From positions 434,001 through 498,000 of the forward strand of contig NZ_WSEL01000003.1 of assembly GCF_009758015.1 (NCBI RefSeq): a stretch of 64,000 bases of DNA, given 5' to 3'. The DNA comes from Ramlibacter pinisoli. Its GTDB lineage: Bacteria > Pseudomonadota > Gammaproteobacteria > Burkholderiales > Burkholderiaceae_C. Below, piece after piece: positions 29,312-37,063 of this stretch. The position numbers and the translations under genes are program-made. The notes under the pieces were generated by a model. That model saw only the letters and a program-made list of their open reading frames with translations. It was not told the origin of the DNA and did no database searches. How positions within the stretch are numbered: position 1 is the stretch's first letter; every line of letters begins with the position of its first letter.

Positions 29312-30058
29312 ATGCGCCTACTGGTCATCAACCCCAACATCTCGGACGACGTCACGGCGCTGATCCGCGCCGAGGCGCAGCGCAGCGCCAGCCCGGGCAC
29401 GGAACTGACGGTGCTCACGGCGCCATTCGGCGTCGCCTACATCGAGACCCGCATGGAAGCCATCGTCGGCGCCTACGCCACGCTGCAGCTGGCCGCCGAG
29501 CATGCCGAGGGCCACGACGCCGTGGTGGTGGCGGCCTTCGGCGACGCCGGCGCCGACGGCATCCGCGAGCTGCTGCCGATCCCGGTGGTGGGCATGACGC
29601 AGGCCGCCCTGGCCAGCGCCCACCTGCTGGGCCGGCGCTTCTCCATCGTGGCCATCTCGCGCCGCATCGCTGCCTGGTACCGCGAGACCGTGCACGCCTA
29701 CGGCTTCACCGACCGCATGGCCAGCCTGCGCTTCCTCGACCGGCCGCTGTCGGGCCCGGGCTCCGTGCAGCAGGAGCACCGCGACCGCCTGCTCGAGCTG
29801 TGCGACGCCTGCGTGCGCGAGGACGGCGCCGAGGTCATCGTGCTGGCCGGCGCGCCGCTGGCCGGCCTGGCGCGCAGCGTCGCCGGGCAGATCGCCGTGC
29901 CGGTGGTCGACGGCGTCAGCAGCGCCATCCGCCACGCCGAGTCGCTCGTCGCGCTGCAGCCGGGCGCCGCCACCGCCGGCAGCTACGCGATGCCGCCTGC
30001 CAAGCCCCACCGCGGCCTGCCGCCCGCCCTGGCGCGCCGCCTCGACGCGCCGCGCTGA
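29312..30058 (+). CDS. Hydantoin/allantoin-racemase homologue lacking both catalytic cysteines
   Basis: A 248-residue Asp/Glu-racemase-superfamily protein with the hydantoin racemase start MRLLVINPNISDDVTALI and end VVDGVSSAIRHAESLV. Hydantoin racemases use two cysteines, in ACF(D/G)DPG and LGCAGM. Here those loops read VVVAAFGDAGADG and VLAGAPLAGLA, so both cysteines are replaced. Canonical two-base racemisation is therefore not expected. It may be a binding protein, a decarboxylase-like enzyme, or an inactive partner. It starts 15 nt after the hydantoinase stop with GGAGGA upstream, so the two are co-expressed. Confidence 0.82.
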   Translation: MRLLVINPNISDDVTALIRAEAQRSASPGTELTVLTAPFGVAYIETRMEAIVGAYATLQLAAEHAEGHDAVVVAAFGDAGADGIRELLPIPVVGMTQAALASAHLLGRRFSIVAISRRIAAWYRETVHAYGFTDRMASLRFLDRPLSGPGSVQQEHRDRLLELCDACVREDGAEVIVLAGAPLAGLARSVAGQIAVPVVDGVSSAIRHAESLVALQPGAATAGSYAMPPAKPHRGLPPALARRLDAPR

Positions 30059-30087
30059 CCCCCGAACCCTTCCCAGGAGCCCCGCCC

Positions 30088-31089
30088 ATGACCCGTCCCG
30101 TCCCCTCCCTGCGCCGCCTGGCGCTCGCCTGCGCCCTGGCGCTCGCCGCGCCGCTGCCGGCGCTGGCCCAGCAGAAGCTGCAGATCGCCGGCAATTTCGC
30201 CGGCGAACATCCCAGCAGCGTCGCGGTCGAGCAGGTGTTCCGCAAGGAGGTCGCGCGGCTCACCAACAACCAGCTGCAGGTCGATGTCTTCCCGGCCATG
30301 CAGCTGGGCGGCGCCAAGGAGAACGTCGACGCCGTGCGCTCCGGCACCCTGGCCATCACCTGGGTCGGCGCGGCATTCCTGTCCCGCATCGTCCCCGAGC
30401 TGGAGGCGGTCAGCCTGCCGTTCGTCTTCGCCAACCGCGAGGCCGCCTTCCGCGTCATCGACGGGCCGGTCGGCGCCGCGATCGACAGGAAGCTGCAGGA
30501 CAAGGGATTCACCAGTCTCGGCTGGATGGAGCTGGGCATGCGCCACGTCACCAACAGCAAGGGGCCGGTCAAGTCCATGGCCGACCTCAAGGGCCTGAAG
30601 GTCCGGCTGCAGCCCAACGAGACCCACCTGGCCACTTTCCGCGCGTTGGGTGCCAATCCGGTTGCGATGGACGTCAAGGAGCTGTACTCGGCTCTCGAGC
30701 AGCGGGTGGTGGACGGCCAGGAGAACCCCTACACGGTCATCGCCGCCGGCCGCTACAGCGAGGTGCAGAAGCAGCTGTCGAACACCGGCCATTTCTTCGA
30801 CTTCATCGCCGTCGTCGCCAGCAAGAAGGCCTTCGAGCAGCTCAAGCCCGAGCAGCAGAAGGCGGTGCGCGAGGCCATGACCACGACCATCGCCTTCCAG
30901 CGCAAGCTGGCCGCCGAGGAAGAGGGCAAGCGACTCGCCGAGCTGAAGGGCAGGATGACGTTCACCGAGCTCACGCCGGCCGCACGCGACGAGATGCGCA
31001 AGGCGACGCTGCCGGTGGTCGAGGACGTCAAGAAGCGCGCCGGCGCCGACCTGGTCAACCAGGTCCTAGCCGAGGCCGCCAAGCACTGA
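30088..31089 (+). CDS. dctP: TRAP transporter periplasmic receptor (DctP), first system
   Basis: A 333-residue exported receptor that captures an organic acid for a TRAP secondary transporter. The signal peptide is MTRPVPSLRRLALACALALA ending near ALAQ. The mature protein has the DctP features GGAKENVDAVRSGTLAI, SMADLKGLKVRLQPNE (with the conserved Arg that binds the substrate carboxylate) and the ELYSALEQRVVDGQENP region. An AGGAG site precedes ATG 30088. dctQ and dctM follow directly, giving a complete system. The ligand is presumably linked to the hydantoinase product, but this is inference. Confidence 0.92.
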   Translation: MTRPVPSLRRLALACALALAAPLPALAQQKLQIAGNFAGEHPSSVAVEQVFRKEVARLTNNQLQVDVFPAMQLGGAKENVDAVRSGTLAITWVGAAFLSRIVPELEAVSLPFVFANREAAFRVIDGPVGAAIDRKLQDKGFTSLGWMELGMRHVTNSKGPVKSMADLKGLKVRLQPNETHLATFRALGANPVAMDVKELYSALEQRVVDGQENPYTVIAAGRYSEVQKQLSNTGHFFDFIAVVASKKAFEQLKPEQQKAVREAMTTTIAFQRKLAAEEEGKRLAELKGRMTFTELTPAARDEMRKATLPVVEDVKKRAGADLVNQVLAEAAKH

Positions 31090-31107
31090 CCGGCACCGGG
31101 CACGACC

Positions 31108-31635
31108 ATGGACCAGGCACTCCCCCTCGCAACCTCCCACCCGCCGGCCTGGCCGCTGCGCCTGCTCGGCCTGGCCGACCGGGCCGTCACCGGCCTTGTG
31201 CTTGCGGCCATGGCCGCCATGGTCGTCGTCGTCTCGGCCCAGGTGGCCCTGCGCTATGGCCTGAACCGCTCGCTCGACTGGGCCGATGAGATCGGCCGCC
31301 TGGGCTTCGTCTGGTCGGTCTTCCTCGCCATCCCGCTGGGCGTGCGCGAGGGCTCGCACATCGGCATCGACCTGCTGGTGGACAAGCTCCCGGCGGCGGC
31401 CGGCGCGCAGCTGCGCCGCGCCGGCGCCCTGCTGGCGACGGTGCTGATGGCGCTGATCGCCTGGGCGGCGGTGCGCGTCTCCCTCGAGCAGTGGGACGAG
31501 CTGATGTCCACGGTCGACCTGAGCGTCGGCTGGTTCATCGTGCCGGTGGCCATCGGCGCCGCGCTGTCCGCCCTGCACCTGCTGCGCATCGCCGTCCAGG
31601 GCCCGCCTGCCGCCCGCACCGGGAGCGCCGAATGA
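31108..31635 (+). CDS. dctQ: TRAP transporter small permease (DctQ), first system
   Basis: A 175-residue protein with four membrane helices. Helix 1 runs into VVVSAQVALRYGLNRSLDWADEIGR, the DctQ signature region, and the loop LGVREGSHIGIDLLVD is typical. DctQ forms a tight complex with DctM, with an accessory role in transport. It begins 18 nt after dctP and overlaps dctM by 4 nt. Confidence 0.92.
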   Translation: MDQALPLATSHPPAWPLRLLGLADRAVTGLVLAAMAAMVVVVSAQVALRYGLNRSLDWADEIGRLGFVWSVFLAIPLGVREGSHIGIDLLVDKLPAAAGAQLRRAGALLATVLMALIAWAAVRVSLEQWDELMSTVDLSVGWFIVPVAIGAALSALHLLRIAVQGPPAARTGSAE

Positions 31636-32912
31636 GCCTGGCCGTCGTTCTGGGATTCATGGCGCTGGCGATGCTGGGCCTGCCGATCGCCTTCTCGATG
31701 GGCGTTGCAGCGCTCGGCGCCCTGTGGGCGACCGGCGTCGATTTCTCGATGGTGCCCACCCGCATGATGCATGCGGTCAACTCGTTCCCCCTGATGTCCA
31801 TCCCGTTCTTCATGCTCGCCGGCGAGCTGATGATCAAGGCCGGCATCGTGGAGCGGCTGATCGCCCTGGCCAATACGATGGTGGGCCGCGTGCGCGGCGG
31901 CCTGGCACACGTCACCATGCTGGCCGGCGCCGGACTGGCCACCGTGTCGGGCGCGGCCGTGTCGGATGCCAGCGCCCTGTCGTCGACCCTGGTGCCGTCC
32001 CTGACGAAGGTGTACGACCGCGGTTTCGCCACCGCCATCGTGGCGGCGGCCGCCAACCTCGGGCCCATCATCCCCCCCAGCGGCGCGATGATCGTCTACG
32101 CCTTCATGGCCGGCTCGTCGGTATCGGTCGGCGGCATGTTCATGGCCGGCGTGGTGCCGGGGCTGGTCATCACGATCGGCTTCATCGCCCTGTGCTCCTG
32201 GATCGCCGGCCGCCGCGGCTGGGCCGTCACCGGCGAGCCGTTCCGGCTGGCAGCCGTGGTGGCCGAGCTGAAGCGTTCGCTGATCGTGCTGGCGATGCCG
32301 GTGGTCGTCATCGGCGGCATCGTCGGCGGCGCGTTCACGGCCACCGAAGGCTCGGCGATCGCCGTCATCTACGCGGCCCTGCTGGGCTTCTTCGTCACGC
32401 GCACGCTGCGCGTGGCCGACCTGCCCGGCATCGCGGTGCGGGCCGCCATCACCACCGCCATGGTCGGCGCGTTGATCGCGTTCGCGTCGGTCATCACCTA
32501 CCTCATGACGGTGGACCTGCTGCCGCAGAAGCTGTCGGTGCTGCTGCGCGGCTTCACCGACAGCCCTCTCGCCTACATGGCGCTGGTGGCGGTGCTGCTG
32601 TTCGTCGTCGGCATGTTCCTCGAATCGAACGCTGCCTACATCATGCTGGTGCCGCTGCTGCACCCGATCGCCATCCAGTACGGCATCGATCCGCTGCACT
32701 TCGGCTTCCTGTTCGTGCTCAACCTGGTGATCGGCATGCTCACCCCGCCGGTCGGCGTGGTGCTGTTCGTGGTCTGCGGCATCACCGGCGTGCGAATGCG
32801 CGAGCTGGTGGCCAACCTGTGGCCCTTCATCGTCCTGATGTACGGCGTGCTGGTGGCCTGCATGCTGTTCCCGCCCCTGGTGACCGCGCTGCCGCGCGCG
32901 CTGGGCTACTGA
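31632..32912 (+). CDS. dctM: TRAP transporter large permease (DctM), first system
   Basis: A 426-residue membrane protein of the ion-transporter superfamily with about 11-12 helices. DctM is the sodium-coupled transport subunit. Conserved features include IPFFMLAGELMIKAG, GAAVSDASALSSTLVPSL and IIPPSGAMIVYAF, with a similar pair in the second half (MFLESNAAYIMLVPLLHP, LTPPVGVVLF). The ATG at 31632 overlaps dctQ (ATGA). Together with dctP and dctQ it makes a full TRAP system. Confidence 0.93.
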   Translation: MSLAVVLGFMALAMLGLPIAFSMGVAALGALWATGVDFSMVPTRMMHAVNSFPLMSIPFFMLAGELMIKAGIVERLIALANTMVGRVRGGLAHVTMLAGAGLATVSGAAVSDASALSSTLVPSLTKVYDRGFATAIVAAAANLGPIIPPSGAMIVYAFMAGSSVSVGGMFMAGVVPGLVITIGFIALCSWIAGRRGWAVTGEPFRLAAVVAELKRSLIVLAMPVVVIGGIVGGAFTATEGSAIAVIYAALLGFFVTRTLRVADLPGIAVRAAITTAMVGALIAFASVITYLMTVDLLPQKLSVLLRGFTDSPLAYMALVAVLLFVVGMFLESNAAYIMLVPLLHPIAIQYGIDPLHFGFLFVLNLVIGMLTPPVGVVLFVVCGITGVRMRELVANLWPFIVLMYGVLVACMLFPPLVTALPRALGY

Positions 32913-32942
32913 GTCAACGAAGCAACCAAAGTCGGAGAAACC

Positions 32943-32981
32943 ATGATCTGCCCCACCCACCGGCCGGAGCTCCGGCCATGA
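32943..32981 (+). CDS. 12-codon leader ORF coupled to the second TRAP small permease
   Basis: ATG 32943 follows a GGAG site with 5 nt spacing and encodes MICPTHRPELRP. Its TGA overlaps the ATG of the next gene (ATGA). Its last codons lie in a 16-nt perfect palindrome that also contains the next gene's own ribosome site. A ribosome translating the leader would open that hairpin, so the ORF probably controls translation of the second TRAP system. Neither the peptide nor its role has known homologues that I recognise. Confidence 0.45.
   Translation: MICPTHRPELRP
32962..32977 (+). promoter_or_regulatory. 16-nt palindrome covering the ribosome site of the second dctQ
   Basis: GGCCGGAGCTCCGGCC is perfectly self-complementary and ends at the base before ATG 32978. 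It contains the only Shine-Dalgarno-like GGAG for that gene (32966-32969). As RNA it would hide the site unless opened by translation of the leader ORF. Confidence 0.5.
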
Positions 32982-33619
32982 AGACGCTGCTCCCACCCGG
33001 ACCCGCCAGCCGCGCCGTGGCCGGCTTCACCGACGCCGCCGCCCTCGCCTGCGGCTGGTGGCTGATCGGCCTGTCGGTCGTCACCTGCGTCGAGATGCTG
33101 GGCCGCAAGCTGCTCGGCTTCAGCCTGCAGGGTGTCGACGAGGTCGGCTCGTACACCTACGCGGTGGTCGGCAGCATCGGCTTCGCCCACACGCTGGTCT
33201 CGCGCAGCCACACCCGGGTCGACTTCCTGCTGTCGAAGTTCTCGCCGCGCGTGCAGGCCGTGCTGAACCTGCTGGCCATGCTCACGCTCACCGCGCTGGC
33301 CCTCTTGTGCCTGTGGCGCGGCCTGAACGTGGTGCTGGAAAGCGTGGACATGAAGTCCACCGCGGCCACCCCGCTGGCCACGCCGATGTGGATCCCCCAG
33401 GTGGTGTGGCTGTTCGGGTACCTGCTGTTCGCCGTCGTGGCCCTGCTGGCCGCCGGGCACTGCCTGCGGCTGTTCGTCACGGGCCAGCACGGCCAGCTGA
33501 ACGGCCAGTTCGGCCCGCAGACGCTGGAGGAGGAGATCGAGGCCGAGACCGAGCTGCACCTGCAGCCCTCGGCCGACACCGACGCGACGGCCGCGCCGCT
33601 GGCGGGAGCAAAAGCATGA
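32978..33619 (+). CDS. dctQ: TRAP transporter small permease (DctQ), second system
   Basis: A 213-residue four-helix DctQ protein: CGWWLIGLSVVTCVEMLGRK (helix 1 and its exit), LQGVDEVGSYTYAVVGSIGF, the SHTRVDFLLSKFS loop and WIPQVVWLFGYLLFAVVALL (helix 4). A C-terminal tail of about 40 residues is rich in Glu, Asp and Ala. It begins 65 nt after the first dctM, and its start is overlapped by a leader ORF. It overlaps dctM2 by 4 nt. It is clearly diverged from the first DctQ, so the second system is not a simple duplicate. Confidence 0.88.
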   Translation: MKTLLPPGPASRAVAGFTDAAALACGWWLIGLSVVTCVEMLGRKLLGFSLQGVDEVGSYTYAVVGSIGFAHTLVSRSHTRVDFLLSKFSPRVQAVLNLLAMLTLTALALLCLWRGLNVVLESVDMKSTAATPLATPMWIPQVVWLFGYLLFAVVALLAAGHCLRLFVTGQHGQLNGQFGPQTLEEEIEAETELHLQPSADTDATAAPLAGAKA

Positions 33620-34923
33620 TCAGCCCCGTCGAGATCCTGATCGGCCTGCTGCTCATGCTGGGCCTGATGTTCGTGGGCATCCACGTGGCCACCACGATGC
33701 TGGTGGTCGGCCTGCTGGGCGCCGTCATCCACTTCGGGCTGCCGGCCTTCAACGCGCTGGGCGAGCAGATCTGGGCGGCCGGCGAGGACTACCTGCTGCT
33801 GTCGATCCCGCTGTACATCCTGCTCGGCGAGATCCTGATGCGCGGCGGCGCCACCGACAAGATGTACCAGTCGCTGGCCGATTGGCTCCAACGGCTGCCC
33901 GGCGGGCTGCTGCACACCAACATCGGCGCCTCGGCACTCTTCTCCGCGGTGAGCGGGTCGTCGGTGGCCACGGCCGCCACCATCTCCACGGTGGCGCTGC
34001 CGTCGTTCAAGAACCGCGGCTACGACCAGCGCATGGTGCTGGGCTCGATCGCCGCCGGCGCCAGCCTGGGCAACCTCATCCCGCCGGGCGTGGCCTTCAT
34101 CATCTACGGCTCGATGACCAACACGTCGGCCTCGCGGCTGTACATGGCCGGCATCGTGCCGGGCGCCATCATGACGGTGCTGTTCCTGCTCACCATCCTG
34201 GCCATCTGCGTCTGGCGGCCGTCGATGGCCGGCAAACCCGAAGGCGGCGTGCCGTGGGGCGAGCGCCTGAAGCACTCGGTGCACCTGGCCGGCCCGCTGC
34301 TGGTGTTCGGCGTCGTGATGGGCGGCATCTACACCGGCTGGGCCACCGTCACCGAAAGCGCCGCGCTCGGCGTCATCGTGTGCCTGCCGATCGCCTGGGG
34401 CTACGGCAAGCTCACCGTGCCGATGCTGCACGAGTGCTTCCGCTCGACGCTGCGCCTGACCGCGATGACGGCGCTGATCCTGGTGGCCGCGCTCTACCTG
34501 AACTTCGTGCTGTCCATGCTGGGCGTACCGCAGTCGCTCGCCAGCCTGATCAAGTCGCTCGACGTCTCGCCACTGCTGCTGCTGTGGGTGCTGGCGGTCA
34601 TGTACGTGCTGCTGGGCGTGGCGCTGGAGACCATGCCGATGATGGTCGGCACGCTGCCGGTGGTGTTCCCCATCATCCAGGCCGCCGGCATCGACCCGAT
34701 CTTCTTCGGCGTCTTCATGGTGCTGATGTGCGAGCTGTCCCTCCTCAGCCCGCCGATCGGCATGACGCTCTACGTCATCCAGGGGGTGCGCGGCGAGGGC
34801 TCGATCAACGAAGTCTTCCAGGGCACCCTGCCCTTCCTCGTGGCCATGATCGCCATGACGGCCATCCTGATCCACTTCCCGGCCATCGCCACGTGGCTGC
34901 CCAACCTGATGTATGGACGCTGA
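33616..34923 (+). CDS. dctM: TRAP transporter large permease (DctM), second system
   Basis: A 435-residue DctM with about 12 helices. Key segments are LLLSIPLYILLGEILMRGG, SALFSAVSGSSVATAATIST and NLIPPGVAFIIYGSMT in the first half, and ETMPMMVGTLPVVFPI with LLSPPIGMTLYVIQGV in the second. These match the paired substrate/ion-binding hairpins of TRAP transporters. It follows dctQ2 with an ATGA overlap. It is followed 4 nt later by two receptor genes, so this system is ordered Q-M-P-P. Confidence 0.93.
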   Translation: MISPVEILIGLLLMLGLMFVGIHVATTMLVVGLLGAVIHFGLPAFNALGEQIWAAGEDYLLLSIPLYILLGEILMRGGATDKMYQSLADWLQRLPGGLLHTNIGASALFSAVSGSSVATAATISTVALPSFKNRGYDQRMVLGSIAAGASLGNLIPPGVAFIIYGSMTNTSASRLYMAGIVPGAIMTVLFLLTILAICVWRPSMAGKPEGGVPWGERLKHSVHLAGPLLVFGVVMGGIYTGWATVTESAALGVIVCLPIAWGYGKLTVPMLHECFRSTLRLTAMTALILVAALYLNFVLSMLGVPQSLASLIKSLDVSPLLLLWVLAVMYVLLGVALETMPMMVGTLPVVFPIIQAAGIDPIFFGVFMVLMCELSLLSPPIGMTLYVIQGVRGEGSINEVFQGTLPFLVAMIAMTAILIHFPAIATWLPNLMYGR

Positions 34924-34927
34924 CGCC

Positions 34928-35974
34928 ATGAAACCCCTTCGCCTGTCCCATCTCGTCACGGCCGCTGCGTTCGCGCTGGCCGGCCTGGCGGCCCATGCCG
35001 AGCCCGTCAAGCTTCGCGTGGCCGGCAACCTGGTGGCCGCCGGCCTGCTGCAACAGCAGCGCGAGCAGCCCTTCTTCGAGAGTTTCACGAAGACCACCGG
35101 CCTGCCGATCGAGATGGACTACAAGCCGATGGACGTGCTGGGCGTGAAGGACGCCGACGGCCTGCGCATCATCCGCTCGGGACTGTTCGATATCGTCATG
35201 CTGCGCCTGGCCTCGGTCTCGCGAGACGACCCGACGCTGCTCGGGCCCGACATCGTGGGCCTGTCCACCGACTACGACACCGCGCGCAAGGTGTTCGACG
35301 CCTGGCGCGAGCCGCTCGACCAGCGGCTGCAGGCCAAGCACAACGCCAAGCTGCTGGCCGCCTACCCGTTCGGCCCGCAGATCCTGTTCTGCAAGCCGGC
35401 CATCAGCGGCCTGGCCGACCTCAAGGGCAAGAAGGTGCGGGTGAGCGACCAGTCGCTGGCCAAGTTTGTCGAGGGCCTGGGCGGCATCCCGGTCAGCCTG
35501 TCGTTCGGCGAGACGCAGCAGGCGCTGGAGCGCGGCGTCACCGATTGCGCCATCACCGGCCCGGCCTCGGCCAACTCGGGCGGCTGGCCCGAGGTCACCA
35601 CCCACACCCTGCCGCTGGGTTTCCAGGTGCACTACAACGCGTTCGCCATCAACCTGGCCAAGTGGAACGCGTTGCCGCCCGAGCAACGCACCAAGCTGGC
35701 GGAGGCGTTCCGCAAGTTCGAGGCCGACGCCTGGACCTACTCGCGCGAGCTCTGGGACGATGCCGCCCGCTGCAACGTGGGCAAGGACCCCTGCAGGATC
35801 GGCAAGAAGTTCGCGCTCAAGGAAGTGCCGGTCAGTGCCGCCGACCGCAAGGTGGTGGCCGACGCCGTGCGCACCGTCTCGCTGCCGCTGTGGTCGGAGG
35901 CCTGCGACAAGGTCAACGACAAGTGCTCCGCCGCCTGGAAGCAGGTGATCGGCCCGGTCGTCGGCCTGAAGTGA
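34928..35974 (+). CDS. dctP: TRAP transporter receptor (DctP family), first of a tandem pair
   Basis: A 348-residue exported receptor. The signal peptide ends near AAHAEPVK. The protein shows DYKPMDVLGVKDADGLR, LADLKGKKVRV (with the substrate-carboxylate Arg) and GETQQALERGVTDCAITGP. It has six cysteines at positions also present in the next receptor (in LFCK, TDCAI, RCNVG, DPC, CDK and DKC), which suggests disulfide bonds in the periplasm. I start at ATG 34928, not 34913, since the later start gives a proper signal peptide. It is closely related to the next gene. Confidence 0.88.
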   Translation: MKPLRLSHLVTAAAFALAGLAAHAEPVKLRVAGNLVAAGLLQQQREQPFFESFTKTTGLPIEMDYKPMDVLGVKDADGLRIIRSGLFDIVMLRLASVSRDDPTLLGPDIVGLSTDYDTARKVFDAWREPLDQRLQAKHNAKLLAAYPFGPQILFCKPAISGLADLKGKKVRVSDQSLAKFVEGLGGIPVSLSFGETQQALERGVTDCAITGPASANSGGWPEVTTHTLPLGFQVHYNAFAINLAKWNALPPEQRTKLAEAFRKFEADAWTYSRELWDDAARCNVGKDPCRIGKKFALKEVPVSAADRKVVADAVRTVSLPLWSEACDKVNDKCSAAWKQVIGPVVGLK

Positions 35975-36021
35975 CCCCCACCCGTCTCCCTCTCCCCTCC
36001 CAACCTGGAACGCCCCTCCCC

Positions 36022-37059
36022 ATGAAACTGCTCAAGATCGCCCTGTCCTGCGCGCTGGCGCTGGGCCTCACCGCCGGCCATGCCCAGAACCTGAAGCTGC
36101 GCGCGGCCGGCAACCTGGTGGCCACCGGCCTGATCCAGCAGACCAAGGAGCAGCCGTTCTTCGAGAACTTCGCGAAGAACACCGGCACCCCCATCGACGT
36201 CGACTACAAGCCGATGGACGTGCTCGGGGTGAAGGACGCCGACGGCCTGCGCGTCCTCAAGTCGGGCCTGTTCGACATCGTCACGCTGCGCCTGGCGCAG
36301 GTGTCGCGCGACGAGCCGTTCTTCCTCGGTCCCGACATCGTCGGCCTGTCCACCGACTACGAGACGGCCCGCAAGGTGGTCGACGCCTACCGCGAGGCAT
36401 TCGACAAGCGCCTGCAGGAGCGCTACGGCGGCAAGCTGCTGGGCGTGTACCCGTTCGGCCCGCAGGTGGTGTTCTGCAAGGTGCCGATCGGCGGCCTGGC
36501 CGACCTGAAGGCCAAGAAGGTGCGGGTGTACGACGCCTCGCTGGCCAAGTTCATCGAGAAGCTGGGCGGCATCCCGGTCACCATCCCGTTCGGCGAGACG
36601 CAGCAGGCGCTGGAGCGCGGCGTCACCGACTGCGCCATCACCGGCCCCAGCTCCGCCAACTCGGCCGGCTGGCCCGAGGTCACCACGCACTTCATGCCGA
36701 TCGGCTTCCAGATCGCGCTGAATGCCTATGCGATGAACCTGGACAAGTGGAACAAGCTGCCGGCCGACCAGAAGGCCAAACTCACCGAGTCGTTCAAGAA
36801 GTTCGAGACCGAGGTCTGGGCCTATTCGAAGGAGCTGTTCGACGACGCGGCACGCTGCAACGTCGGCAAGGAACCCTGCAAGACGGTCAAGAAGTACAAG
36901 ATGACCGACGTGCCGGTCAGCGCCGCGGACAACAAGCTGATCCACGACGCGCTGATGACGGTCTCGCTGCCCACCTGGAGCGAGGTCTGCGACAAGTCCT
37001 ACGACAAGTGCTCCGCCACCTGGAAGCAGGTGGTCGGCCCCATCGTCGGCATCAAGTGA
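36022..37059 (+). CDS. dctP: TRAP transporter receptor (DctP family), second of a tandem pair
   Basis: A 345-residue receptor, collinear with the preceding one and by eye about two-thirds identical. It has a signal peptide ending in GHAQN, LKSGLFDIVTLRLAQVSRDE, LADLKAKKVRV and GETQQALERGVTDCAITGP. All six cysteines are shared. Differences cluster around residues that follow the shared DVLGVKDADG block and in the segment HFMPIGFQIALNAYAMNL, which could change specificity. It is 47 nt downstream of its paralogue. The stop is 4 nt before the amidase ATG. Confidence 0.88.
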   Translation: MKLLKIALSCALALGLTAGHAQNLKLRAAGNLVATGLIQQTKEQPFFENFAKNTGTPIDVDYKPMDVLGVKDADGLRVLKSGLFDIVTLRLAQVSRDEPFFLGPDIVGLSTDYETARKVVDAYREAFDKRLQERYGGKLLGVYPFGPQVVFCKVPIGGLADLKAKKVRVYDASLAKFIEKLGGIPVTIPFGETQQALERGVTDCAITGPSSANSAGWPEVTTHFMPIGFQIALNAYAMNLDKWNKLPADQKAKLTESFKKFETEVWAYSKELFDDAARCNVGKEPCKTVKKYKMTDVPVSAADNKLIHDALMTVSLPTWSEVCDKSYDKCSATWKQVVGPIVGIK

Positions 37060-37063
37060 TCCG

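Noticed and set aside
31254..32996. A 580-codon minus-strand frame opposite the first TRAP permeases
   Set aside because: It is antisense to dctQ/dctM and rich in His, Gln and Arg with no recognisable domain; the plus-strand genes have clear motifs and ribosome sites.
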